A DNA stretch of 64,000 nucleotides from Silene conica (lineage: Eukaryota; Streptophyta; Magnoliopsida; Caryophyllales; Caryophyllaceae), in NCBI GenBank assembly GCA_029255685.2, contig CM055317.2, positions 71,165,460 through 71,229,459 on the forward strand. Reading direction: 5' to 3'. Positions 32,746 through 45,300 of the stretch are shown piece by piece. The notes under the pieces were generated by a model. It was not told the DNA's origin. It worked only from the letters and a program-made list of their open reading frames with translations, and made no database searches. Both the position numbers and the translations under genes were made by a program. The stretch's first letter is position 1; the number at the start of each line of letters is the position of its first letter.

Positions 32746-33735
32746 AGCGCATTGTTTTGTAGTGTTGGTTTGGTTTGAAATTTGGTATGTAGGTTGAGGG
32801 GAAGGCAAGGTATGTCACAGTTGTGTTCACTGTGGTGGTCGTTGGTGCAAGTGGTGGTTCAACGGGAGTGAATTGACCCACGAAAAATCCTACTTCAACT
32901 TACATTAACCCTATGTGACTAGCCTTACTTTGCACATCAATTTACCCCATATAAGGACACTTTTGACCACCGTGTTGACAGCCGTTGGAAAGCCTGTACT
33001 CCCACCTTTCCAACGAGTTCAAGAACACTCTAAACCGACCTCGTTTGTTATCTCAAACATCGACTGAAAATCACCCCATCACAAACGCTGAAACTTTGGC
33101 CAAAATGTGGTGTTTGACAAAAAAAAAAAATTTAAAGGTGGTGTTTGACAAATTATTTTTTTGAAGGTGGTGTTTGGAAGAAAAATTTTTTTAAAGGTGG
33201 TGTTAGACAAAAAACCCTTAATTTTAAATAAGGGAATGTAAAACTTGCCCTTAATAATAAATTTATTTTCATTCCTCATCCGAATCAATATTCTAATTGA
33301 TCTCTTTCGATAACGCATTTCTCATCTCAAGAACATCATTCACCGCAAATGATAACCAAATATCATGGACACGTGACGGACACGGCTCAAATACCATGGA
33401 CACGCGTCGGACACGCGCTTAAATAAATGTAGAAAGTTAGACACGGCTATTTAGGTGTTGGACACGTTTCGGCGTGTGTCCGTGGAGTGTCGGTGTCGGA
33501 CACGGTACGACTCATTAGGAGAAGTGTCCGTGTTACCTCTAGCTGATGACCATTGCATCATTAAATATTTGACAAAATTTATTGAAACTAATTTGTAAAT
33601 ATTTAGTAAACCCTCTACACCCACGCTAAATACGCCTATATTTAGTGAATAATTTTTCAACTACGGTTAATTTTGAAGTGACTTACAAAAACCCTAACAA
33701 TGTGAAATAGTTATTTTAACAAGTCAAACATTGTA

Positions 33736-33994
33736 CTCCCTCCATTCAACTCCACACTACACATTTCTCTTTTGTACACTATTCACAAGTGAGCTTTCAG
33801 ATTCGATTTTTTTCTCAATACGTAATTAAAAATATATTCATGTGGGATCTTGTTTGATTCGGCATTATAATTACATTAAAAATATCAAACTTTTATAATT
33901 TTTGCAATAACGTAGCTAAAGATAATTAGCCCGTAAAATAAGCATTGGCAAATGTGCAAAAAGATATGTGTAGTGTGGAGTTGAATGGAGGGAG
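33736..33994. mobile_element. Stowaway-type MITE
   Basis: 259 bp, TIR CTCCCTCCATTCAACTCCAC with its inverse at the right end (reading TTGAATGGAGGGAG), bordered by TA on both sides. These are the features of Tc1/mariner-derived Stowaway MITEs. Confidence 0.92.
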
Positions 33995-34433
33995 TATAAT
34001 CTTAAATTGTTGCATCGTTAAATCCATTTAGAAATATGAAATATCAAATAGAGTGGCCATCCTAGCTACCAAAGTTAAAATTTGAAAAGAACTAACCTTG
34101 TTGTAAAATAGATAAGAAATATAATAGACAATGTAAATGTAAATAACAAATAAGCAAAAATGAAAAACAAATTTACCTACTTTACTACTCCGTACGTGAT
34201 AGCTAAGTCAACCGGCAAAAAGGAGATACAATTTAAGATTCGAAATATAAAAATTAATATCTCTGCTAGCAAAGCGAGACAAGGAGCTTGGGGTATATAT
34301 ATAAAAAAACTCCCTAATAAAACCTAAACAGAATAACGGAAAGTCCATAAACAAATCCCTTAACTCGGACATAATATTAAAGAGCCCTAACCAGATACCG
34401 TGTTAGATGTTGGAACTAGCAACTAACAACTAA

Positions 34434-35064
34434 ATTTATCCTTCCCATTTCTCCAAATTCTCCCTCTAAAAAACAAAACCTAAACCCTAATTCAATTTTT
34501 TAGGGGCTGCCGTCTACCTTTTTTTGGTAGAGGTAAGCCCCAAATTTTCCGTTTTCGTTCTTCTTTAATTTCTTTACGCTAATAACCTCTTGCCTCTCCT
34601 TTATTGGAGAATTGTTCTCACCTTTTGGTGAGTTTTGTCCTCACCTTTTGGTGAGTTTTGTCCTCACCTTTTGGTGAGTTTTGTCTTCATCTTTTGGTGA
34701 GATTTTCCCCTCTATTTGAGAGGTTCAAGATTTAAGTGGAAGATCGGCGCTTTCATTGTTGATCCTATGGAGATAAAACTGCTGTCAGATTGCTCGTTAC
34801 AAACCTTTTGGTCAAAAGAACTTGATTCTTGTCAATGCCCTAGAAAATTTGGAGACCCTCTTGTGAAAAGCCGCAGAAGGCGATATGTTAGAGGATGTGC
34901 AGAAGCGTCTCATGAGCCCATCAAGTTTAGAAATTTTCTGTTGATCGAGAATTTAGTTTATTTGATTTTAATCGTTTTGTATCCTGTTATTCTTGACATA
35001 TGTTGTAACTACCATGAGACTTTTGATTAATGAAACGATTTTTCCCTTCAAAAAAAAAAAAAAA
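34434..35064 (+). mobile_element. Short poly(A) retroposon with hairpin tandem array
   Basis: 631 bp ending in about 16 A, flanked by the 16-bp perfect duplication agcaactaacaactaa (34418-34433 and 35065-35080). Insertion by LINE machinery is therefore clear. A 104-aa open stretch (34716-35030) has no recognised family. The 3' end (ttaatgaaacg...ccttc-poly(A)) resembles plant L1-type ends. It may be a non-autonomous LINE derivative or a processed transcript of an unknown gene. Confidence 0.8.
34617..34701 (+). repeat. Four 23-bp units, each a CTCACC-TTTT-GGTGAG hairpin
   Basis: Starts 34617, 34640, 34663 and 34686 (last one diverged). Each is a 6-bp stem with a 4-base loop, separated by ttttgtc. 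They lie near the 5' end of the retroposon. Confidence 0.9.
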
Positions 35065-35500
35065 AGCAACTAACAACTAACAAATTACGGGCTAATTCAA
35101 TAAATTAAGAATGGTCCAATAGATAATAATCACATAATCACGTATCAAAATACGACAACAAACATAGTGTGAATAAGAAATCTCATGCATACAATCCATG
35201 CATATTAATCAAACATGTCAAAAGGCTTTTCAATGACGATTCATTCTTGTTGGAAACAAGACTAAACTTCCGACCATCTTTATTATACAATGCATTTAAT
35301 CAATAATTTTAAAAAACCCATTAATTTTCTTTGGAATTATATGCCTTAATTTCAAACTTTTGAAAAAAATATAATCTTCCACTAGGGTTAGTATATCGAA
35401 CTGCAAACATGATGTGATATATGTTGGATATTATTCACCAAAAATCGAGAATAAAGCTTTCCTCTTTTTGTGTTGATTAGTGTATCCTTTATTCACAGTC

Positions 35501-35997
35501 TAGGTAGCACCAAAACGGACACGGACACGGACACGGACACGGACACGGACACGACACGGACACGGGACACGGTATGCCATGAAATTTAGGACACGGGACA
35601 CGACATTTAAATTTAATAAAATATACATTTTTTAGTTATAAATTTTTGATTTTATTTTTGTAAAAGTATTTGATATTATTTTAAATAAGTGAATGTAAAA
35701 CTTTCCTTTGATAATAAATTTATTTTCAATCCTCATCCGAATCAATATTCTAATTGATCTTTTTTCATAGCGCATTTCTCATCTCAAGAACATTATTCAC
35801 CGCAAATGATAACCAAATATCGTGGACACGCGACGAACACGACTCAAATACCATGGACACGCGTCGCACACGTGCCCAAATAAATGTAGAAAGTTAGACA
35901 CGGCTGATTAGGTGTTGGACACGTTTCGGCGTGTGTCCGTGGAGTGTCGGTGTCGGACACGGTACGGCTCATTATGAGAAGTGTTCGTGCTACCTTG
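35501..35997. mobile_element. GGTAGCAC-ended Mutator-like MITE, copy 2 (undivided)
   Basis: 497 bp, TIR core GGTAGCAC, with a perfect 9-bp duplication ttcacagtc at 35492-35500 and 35998-36006. The left end carries (GGACAC)n, the right end its inverse. The family is Mutator-like judging by duplication length. It aligns with 28995-33538 and, more distantly, 59102-59482. Confidence 0.88.
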
Positions 35998-36010
35998 TTC
36001 ACAGTCGTAA

Positions 36011-36245
36011 CAATCTATTTCAGAATACTAAAATTCATTTATTGTCAGTACTATTCTTTATCGACCGTCGGAGTAAATTATTTCTGAATAATAAAGACAA
36101 TTTAATGTCCATACTATTCTCTATAGACAATCGGAGCAATCTATTTCAGAATACTAAAGGCAATTTAATATCAGCACTATCCTCTATCGACAATCGGAGC
36201 AAATGAGCAATCTATTTCACAATACTAAAGAAAATTTAATGTATA
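36011..36245 (+). repeat. Diverged tandem repeat, about 62-71 bp units
   Basis: Units begin with CAATCTATTTCAGAATACTAAA-like words at about 36011, 36075, 36137 and 36208. It lies directly beside the MITE insertion; the MITE seems to have landed at its edge. Confidence 0.8.
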
Positions 36246-37176
36246 AATCACTCTCAAAATTATTTGTATTTTTCATTCGCAAAAATCGGGGATCGAAACA
36301 AGCGTACTTATCAACTCCGTAACAGATAGGAATTCTTACCACTTATACCAACCAATTTGATGAATAAAGAAATTAAAGCTTCCTTATCGACAACATTAAC
36401 GTTGAGTTTTCAGTATGTCGTGAGACTATTAAGGGCGTTCGACGATTAATTAGACAATTTCAAGGAGTTGGTAACTTGGTGGCCACGTCAGCTTCAACTG
36501 TGTAATTATCCTTTTTTAATTAAACGTTATTAAGGTGTATGAATATTTTTATTTTTTTTTATGAAATATACTAAAATATAACATGTGAATCCCCCTAATT
36601 GGGAAATCTTTTGTCTTATATGTACAAAAGTAGTTGTATATAGATTCTTATCTTTGAAATTTTATGATGGATTAGTTTGTTTTTTTATTTGAAGTTTATT
36701 CAATCAAAAAAATGGAATTTAAATGAAATTAGTGATAGAGGTGATCGCACACGCTGTATAATAGGACTACATATGAAATACTTGAAAATTTTGGAAATTT
36801 CTTTTAATTTACTCAATTATATTAATAATTCGCCCTTTTATCATGAAAAGTCGGTCTGCCATTCACAGAAATCGTGCTTAAAGCTTTTTTATTATTAGCG
36901 ACGTATTTAAAATTAACTTTTTTATTATTAGCGACGTATTTAAAATTAATTTTTTTTACAACAGTTTAAATTAAAGCCAAAACACGGTAAAAGCGAGTGT
37001 GTACAAGTAATTGTTATTAGTGAATATTAATTATAGTTGTCCCTTGACTTAAGTGTTAGTTACTCGTACTATTTTTAGGAGGCCAGGGAAAGTAATGCAT
37101 AATCATGATTATACAAATATAATTAATTATCTTCACTTGTTTCTAGAAGACCTACTAGAAACAGTGTCTAATCTAA
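36246..37176. other. Intergenic, nothing recognised
   Basis: AT-rich. A 33-bp stretch (ttttttattattagcgacgt...) is duplicated in tandem near 36886-36951. No gene seen. Confidence 0.5.
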
Positions 37177-38414
<1,238 letters not shown>

Positions 38415-39191
38415 TAACTCGATTTTATATTAATTGCTTTTCATTGGTCTTGAGTATAATAACACAGTGTTAATCTTGACAATTAACTATTAAAATAACT
38501 ATTTTATACTCAATCCGTTCTATAATATAAGTCGTTTATTATTTCACAAGAATTAAGATAGTATTGAAAAATGTTTTATTATTACTTTTTAACGATATAT
38601 TAAAAATGCTCTTCCAAATTTAAAAGTTAAGTTTTTCCACTAATAAAATGGCTTAAATTAGCTATTTCTTAAAAAAAAAAATTAGTGCTTTGGAAAATAA
38701 AAGTAACATTTAATAAGTAGGATAATATAAAACGACTTATAAAATGAAAATTTTGAATTTTTCTTAAATGTCTTACATTCTAAAACGGATGGCGTGTATT
38801 TACATAATTCTTAAACAATTATAACTACATTTAAAAAAATCTCGAGTTGTCGAAATTGATAGTTTTGTCAACCGAAGGCAAATGGACCATCACGAGAGGA
38901 CAGATCATAAACGAAATGGTATCCCATAATAAATAAGAAAATGCATCCAAATGTATATGAGCACCGTAATTTCAATACAAATTTAATCGAATTTATATGG
39001 AATTTTTTTGAACTTTTAAAATTTTTGACTTACATTTTAATTTTTTAATTGTTAAAATTAAAACCTTATTGAGTTTTTATTTTTTATTTTTGAGTTTCAA
39101 TATAATATTTGGATTTTTTTTTTTATAAAGACGTTCAAATAATTTTAAATAAAACTCGTAAAATGTACATATAAGTTCAAATCATTTGCTA
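38415..39191. other. Intergenic, nothing recognised
   Basis: AT-rich, no gene. The words 'tccgttctataatataagtcg' (near 38515) and 'cttacattctaaaacggatgg' (near 38770) face each other about 265 bp apart and may be decayed ends of a Stowaway-like MITE (about 38513-38793). Confidence 0.4.
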
Positions 39192-40204
39192 TCCTATTTA
39201 TTAAAGCAACAACCACAGAGCTGACGTGTCGCTCTGTGGTTGAAAGTTCATTATTTTATTTTATTTTTAAATATATGGTCCACCCTGCTATCCCATGTTC
39301 TCCTACTCATTTATTTACAAAATCAATTATGTTAGATATGCTCATTGTGATTAATATAAATTTTTCATTGCTAATTAAATTTATTAAAGTAGTTAAACTA
39401 CTAATTAATTTGATATGTTAATATTATGGTCATCTAGAAATCAGCAATTAAAAACATCAAATTACTAACTAAATATATAAATCTTATAATCAATAATAAA
39501 CACAATAAAATAACACTACGAGATTCTTCTTTCAAATTTAACAAACTACTAATCATTCATTAATTTGCTTATAATAGAAAGTTATCTCAAACTTTAATTA
39601 AACAAAAAAACATTTAGAAATTTAGAAATACTAATATATTAATATAGCGTAATTAATTGTACTTATTTAAAAATGTTAAAATTTTAAAATTTTATGTTAT
39701 AATTTAGATTAACTAATTGATCATTGCAGATTTGGATTAAACGGGCCATGGTTTAAGATATAAATATTTTGATTTTGGAAAAATTGGGTCTGGTCGAGTT
39801 AGAATTATGGCTCAAGTCAAATTTTGACAAGTCTACAAATACGACATTGGTTAATAAGTTTGAAAAACTGCAATAATATCTTATCTTTAAAAATGAAGAA
39901 ATCATGCATACAAATATTTTAATTCATGAATAAATTATCCAAATTTGTTATATCATTTGCACAATATTTTTAACATTGTAACATTGATGCTAATTTTGTT
40001 TGTATATGTATCTAAATGCGAAATTTATTGTTTAATCATCACATTTTATTATGACTGACATATACAATATCTTGATTGGTAATGTAATTTATAATTCAAA
40101 TCTAAAATCTTAATTATAGCATAAAATTTGAACATTTTTATATAACTTAGTTAATAATAATATTTTATGTAACATCCGTGCAATTTGCACGGGTTTAAAA
40201 CTAG
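39192..40204 (+). mobile_element. Non-autonomous Helitron
   Basis: Start TCCTATTTATTAAAGCAAC after A (39191). 3' hairpin CCGTGCA/TGCACGG (40176-40182 and 40186-40192), then GTTTAAAA and CTAG (40201-40204), followed by T. It shares the last 20 bases with the Helitron at 28147. Near its 5' end is a hairpin ACCACAGAGC...GCTCTGTGGT (39211-39240) around tgacgtgtc. No RepHel gene. Confidence 0.78.
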
Positions 40205-42193
40205 TAATGCTCCAAAGCTATACTACCAAATATATGCAACTGCTGCTTGTATAGTCCACTAATTGAATGACAATATTTCCAGCCACTTATTCATTCATTT
40301 ACCTTTTTTTATTTTTTATACTTATTTTAATTAATGATAAACATATGAACGGAATGGAATGGAAGGAATACGGGAAATAGAACTATATAGGGAAGATAGA
40401 AGAATATTATTGAATTACAACATATAATGTTTTGTCAAATTACTTGGCACCGGCATACAGAAGCACTTTTAACATTGTAAGTAAAACATCTTTATGTCAT
40501 ATCATCATATTTTTTCTTTACACCCATTAAATTCCAATATGAATAATCCCAAAAGAGAGCCTGGAAAGTAGCAAGCAATCTCAATTGGCACTAAGAAAAA
40601 ATGGAAAGAAATGAAGACCAATTGAGTATTAATAGTCACTATAATTGGTTAAAAACAACCAGTATATCCTAAGTTAATTATACTAATCACCCATGCATTC
40701 AAGTTTACTATTTGAATTCAGTACTTAATTAGTTTGTAATTAGTTTTGTCATATGCTAATTTGAGGATTAAGATAGTAGATTAGTGTACTTGCGTATAAT
40801 ATAGCAAGGCGGGTTTTTTTAACACTCATGTTTAACTTTTTGAGATGTTTTGAAAGCTGATGACCTTAATTTATTTCACTTATTGAAAAGGATGATATAC
40901 GTTGATCTTACATTCTTACATTCTTACCCTACCTAGGAGATCGATATGTTAATTTAATAAATAAGATCATTAATTTAGAAAAATATTGGAGTACAAACAT
41001 AGTACTTTAACTTGTATAATTACATGTTTAAAAACAAAATATGTTCATACAAAAATAAAATTAACAAAAAATGATTTTACTTATTATTAGGGCTTGTTAT
41101 TCTTTCGAGTTGAAAGTAACTGAACTAAACTTAAGTGAATGAAACTGAATTTAACTAAAATTACATTGAGCTGAACTGACAGAGCTGATGTGAATTGAAT
41201 CGAATTAATGTGAGCCGAAATTAAGTTGAAAAAAACAATGCTTAAGAGTGGCACACACGGCTTCAATATCACCATAGACACAAAAGGTTATTGATCATAT
41301 CAATTATATATAATACTCCGCATAACTCATTTGTTATAAGGTCACATGTAAAGCGGCTTTACACTTAACCCTGTAAAATTATTTCTAGTTTATGACATAT
41401 CCAATGGTTTTACATTAACATTTACTCCAATAGAAGAATTAGAGTATATTATCACTCCGTTATTTTTACGGGTATATTGTATTCTTAAGATGATAACAAT
41501 AAAATTTAGTGTGTATTGTCCTTTATTTATGTAGAAATTCATCACCGAATTATTTCAAATTTTCCAACCAGAAATTCGAAACCTCGTCCTTTTTTTATTA
41601 GTTTCACCAAATATATCACAATCATAGTATACATTTTGATTTGTATTTACATTTATTAAAATCTAATTTATTGAAATTTCACCCTTACTTTTATTCCACA
41701 ATTTATATCATCTTACGTAGCGCACTAACAAATCCGAGAATACATACAAAAGAAGAAGGAACTATCATTGGGCCTAGACTCTAGAAATACCCGATATCTG
41801 GTGGTCTTAATAATCCCTTAATTAATTAATCACAAAATCTCATTCAATACCGAACTATCCGTTCCAAACTAAAAACGGGTAGTACTCCTCTCACGATATG
41901 CAAGACTGCAAGTTACACTATTTATTTGGTGCCCAATCCGATATCTGGCACTAATTCTTATTTAAGAAGGAAATATAGATAAGACAAATTTTTTATTTTT
42001 ATCTTATTCATACAAATAGATATACTTAATCCGTCTTAACTTATTAGGGATATATCGGTCCTAAGGGAGACTTACGTGATATCTGGTGTTTAAATATAAT
42101 CACTTATTAATTATTAATTAATTTAGGTCCACCAACAACTAATTAATTTAACTTTATTATTATCATTATACAAATTTCCTTCCTTTTTCTTCA
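40205..42193. other. Intergenic; fragment of the Tourist-like family
   Basis: No gene. At about 41086-41240 a one-ended, diverged fragment (gggcttgttattctttcgag, then gctgaactgac and gagctgatgtgaattg words) resembles the CAGTT-rich element at 37177. The rest is unremarkable up to the promoter of the dehydrogenase gene. Confidence 0.5.
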
Positions 42194-42203
42194 TATATAA
42201 ATA
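42194..42203 (+). promoter_or_regulatory. TATA box of the dehydrogenase gene
   Basis: tatataaata, 119 bp before the ATG at 42313, followed by a CA-rich leader (acctcaaaacacacaacac) typical of plant 5' UTRs and an (AAT)n run at about 42270-42293. Confidence 0.6.
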
Positions 42204-42312
42204 CCACCATAATATCATCTTCTATCACCTCAAAACACACAACACAACACATCGATCTATATTGCACGTACAATAATAATAATAATAATAATAATATTAA
42301 TTAATTAATATA

Positions 42313-45300
42313 ATGAAAGGTGCATTGAAATATTTGACAGGAATAGCTGGCCCAAGTGGTTATGGCTCTAAGTCAACCGCTGATCAAGTTACTCAGAATT
42401 GTTCTTGTCCTTCTATTCTCACTGCCATTGTTACTGGTATGTTGTCTTTCCATCTCCAGATTACATATTTCAGTCCTATGTTTACCGGTAATTGGCTTAC
42501 TCTGCCTCACAAAGATTATCAATTTTTGAAACTATATTATAGTGAAAATTTAAAGTTTATAACAAGATTTGATCGCGTGATTTTAGCATTTGTTCTGTAT
42601 GTGGGATTTTGCCACGACGATAATTTTTTTTTTCATACGAGTTTTATCGTAAAAGGTACGAAAAATGAGATATTGTCACCAGCTGGTTACATAATTACAT
42701 TCGATGGATCTGGTTAGTACAAAAAGAAATGATCACTCCATAAATTTATGAAGCAAAAGAGAAGGAAAGTAACACACTAACACTATTGAAGTTGACTTAG
42801 TTTACTATTTTGATTCATAAATATCACAAAAAGATGATGATAAAATGATTTAGATCTATCAAATATTATTACAAATTCTTGTTTAAGTCGCGATATATCT
42901 GTTTTACTATTAAAATAGGTAAAATAATATCATTTATTAAGACAAATATTTAGAAGTCAAATGAATATATCCATCTTAAATAAGACTAGCTGATCGAATA
43001 TTCAGACATAGATTGTCATGGTGGAAGACTTGAATCAATAATGATACGTAAAATTATCATGGTTGAAAAATGTATACCATACTAGGATATGTGTCGTATG
43101 TATGTCGTACAATATAAAGACATAATAATTAATAAATAATGCTCTATTCATTTTTATTACGGTTTTTTTAACGTGTCTTCTAAGATGACACCTTAATTAG
43201 CTTAAATGTGATAGAATTTACAAATATTTTCACTAATTATGGTATATATGAGTTTATACTTCAATATTGATAAGAATATTTTACAAATCTTACTATATTT
43301 AGGTTATTAGTGTATAACATTAGGGCAAACGGTAGAAAAACGGAAATAATTATTATCGTCACTAATCATTGTTGTTCAGTATTTAAGTATATCTATCACA
43401 ATCTATTAGTAGGTTTATGATAGTAGGAGTATCTTCTATAAATATTTAGTTTATTTGATTTGTTGGAGTAAGACAGATCTTCATGGGTCAGACCATATCA
43501 TAGCTTTATGGAAACTTCTGTCTAATATTAACAACTCTAATACACTTTATTATTATCATTAATTATTTTGAGAAAGTTTTAAGCTTTTTTCATATGCTAT
43601 GGAATTTTATATGAAGGCTAGTCTTTGATTATTAAGGTCAATGTTATAAGTTAAGTTAATACTAGTCAATTGCAAACCTCCATGCAAAATAATAAGTAAA
43701 TGAAACTAATGAGAAACACAAATTAAATTAGAATTAAGTCTATTTTACGATCTGAGACCGTCTTTTTATTGGTTAAGTATTCATTTGTTACTATAAATAA
43801 ATAATTTACTAATTATTGATATTGTAAAAAAAAAACGTGTAAATTTAAAAAGTAAAATAAGTGATACAAATTGTGAAATCTAGATTATAAAAATAAGTCT
43901 ATTTTACGATCTTAGATAGTCTTTTATTAGTCGAATACGATCTGCGACGGTCTTTTCTATCTCATATACTACGGAGTATTATATGAATACTAGTCTTTGA
44001 TTAATAAGGTCAATATTAGTTAAGATAAATAGATAATACTAGTCAATTATCAAACTCCATGCAAAATATTAATAAATGATACTAATTTTAGGATCCCAAT
44101 ATATGAAATTAAGTCGGTTTTACAATATGGGAGAGTCTTTTTATTGATTAAATACTCATTTATTATTTACTATTGGTAAATATGATTTTTTTTCTACATA
44201 AAAGGATCATTTCACAGTAAATTTAATTAAAAAAATGACACAAATTAAGAAAGCTAAAGTATAAGATAAGTCTGTGTTTCAACATTTAATTGACTAAATA
44301 TTCATTTATTATTGTCAACAAATAATAAAAAAAAACGTCTCAGACTGTGGAAAAAACTTGGTAAATAAATTTTTATGTTGCTTATGCTAATATTTGAGAT
44401 GTTTTGAAATGAAAAAGGCGCTACATCGGGAATCGGTGTGGAAACAGCAAGAGTGTTGGCAAAGAGAGGAGTTAGGGTTGTAATTCCAGCAAGGAATTTG
44501 AAGAAGGCAAATGAAGTGAAAGAGATAATTCTAAGGGAAACTCCTCAAGCTCAAATTATTATTTTCGAGATTGATCTTAGTTCTATGGCTTCTATTTGTA
44601 GATTTTGTTCAGAGTTCTTGTCTCTTGGCTTGCCTCTTAACATTCTAATGTAAGTTTTTTAAAAATACGTCTTAATTATCTGTTTACCTTAAATACCGTC
44701 ATAAATAATATAGAAGATAAATAAATAATTATTAGGTTTACTATTTACTAATATTGTCTTAAATTGAGCAGAAATAATGCTGGAGTGTTCTCTCAAAAGC
44801 TAGAATTTTCTGAAGACAAGATTGAGATCACAATGGCAACAAATTACTTTGGTAAAAATTTCAGCTTTTTACTACGTACCCTTTTTTTACCTTGTTTATT
44901 TTGGTTATAATAATGTCCCACGTCCATAATTCAAGAATAGTATTTGTATAGTTGTATAACCTTGTATTCCATTTTGTGTTCATAAAATCACAAATATATT
45001 ACGTCTACGTACTGTTTATCAAGTAAAAAAAAGGTCGAAATAAAAAAAAAAATTAATTAGAAAGATTTAAACTAATCTTCCGTTAATAATTCATCTTGTT
45101 ATTTACATATAACATGATAATAGTCAAACTCAAAAAATCGAAATTAATATCTGGTTTATAAAATTTCACGTGATTCATCGATTAGTAATTTACTTAAAAT
45201 AGCATGATAATAATTTAACTTGAATTTTCTTTTCAAATAGACGTTACCTTGACTTGAACCTAAATCAACTCGGAATAACACAAACCGATTTAGTTTGGCA

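Larger units (their letters stand above)
29545..32764 (+). mobile_element. CACTA (En/Spm) DNA transposon, internally deleted
   Basis: 3220 bp, tips CACTACAA at 29545 and TTGTAGTG ending 32764, with the 3-bp duplication ttg on both sides (29542-29544 and 32765-32767). Dense subterminal TTTGCGACGGA/TCCGTCGCAAA repeats lie inside both ends, as expected for binding of the element's TnpA-like protein. It encodes only a short protein (31143-32062). The large catalytic transposase is missing, so the element is non-autonomous. Confidence 0.93.
29163..33217. mobile_element. Long-TIR Mutator-like element (foldback type)
   Basis: Inverted repeats of about 290 bp (29163-29455 and 32925-33217) begin GGGTTTTTTGTCTAACACC. 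A perfect 9-bp target duplication ttaatttta lies at 29154-29162 and 33218-33226, the length typical of Mutator-like elements. The MITE copy at 35501 shows the empty site. Outside the CACTA inserted in its loop it has only about 830 bp and no transposase, so it is non-autonomous. Each TIR carries three short tandem AACACCACCTTTAA units near its tip. Confidence 0.88.
28995..33538. mobile_element. GGTAGCAC-ended Mutator-like MITE, copy 1, split by a larger element
   Basis: The left part (28995-29162) begins CTAGGTAGCAC and has GGACAC repeats. The right part (33227-33538) ends GTGTTACCT with inverted GTGTCC repeats. Both halves align with the undivided copy at 35501-35997. The middle is the 4055-bp element at 29163-33217. 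No clean target duplication is visible for this copy. Confidence 0.8.
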
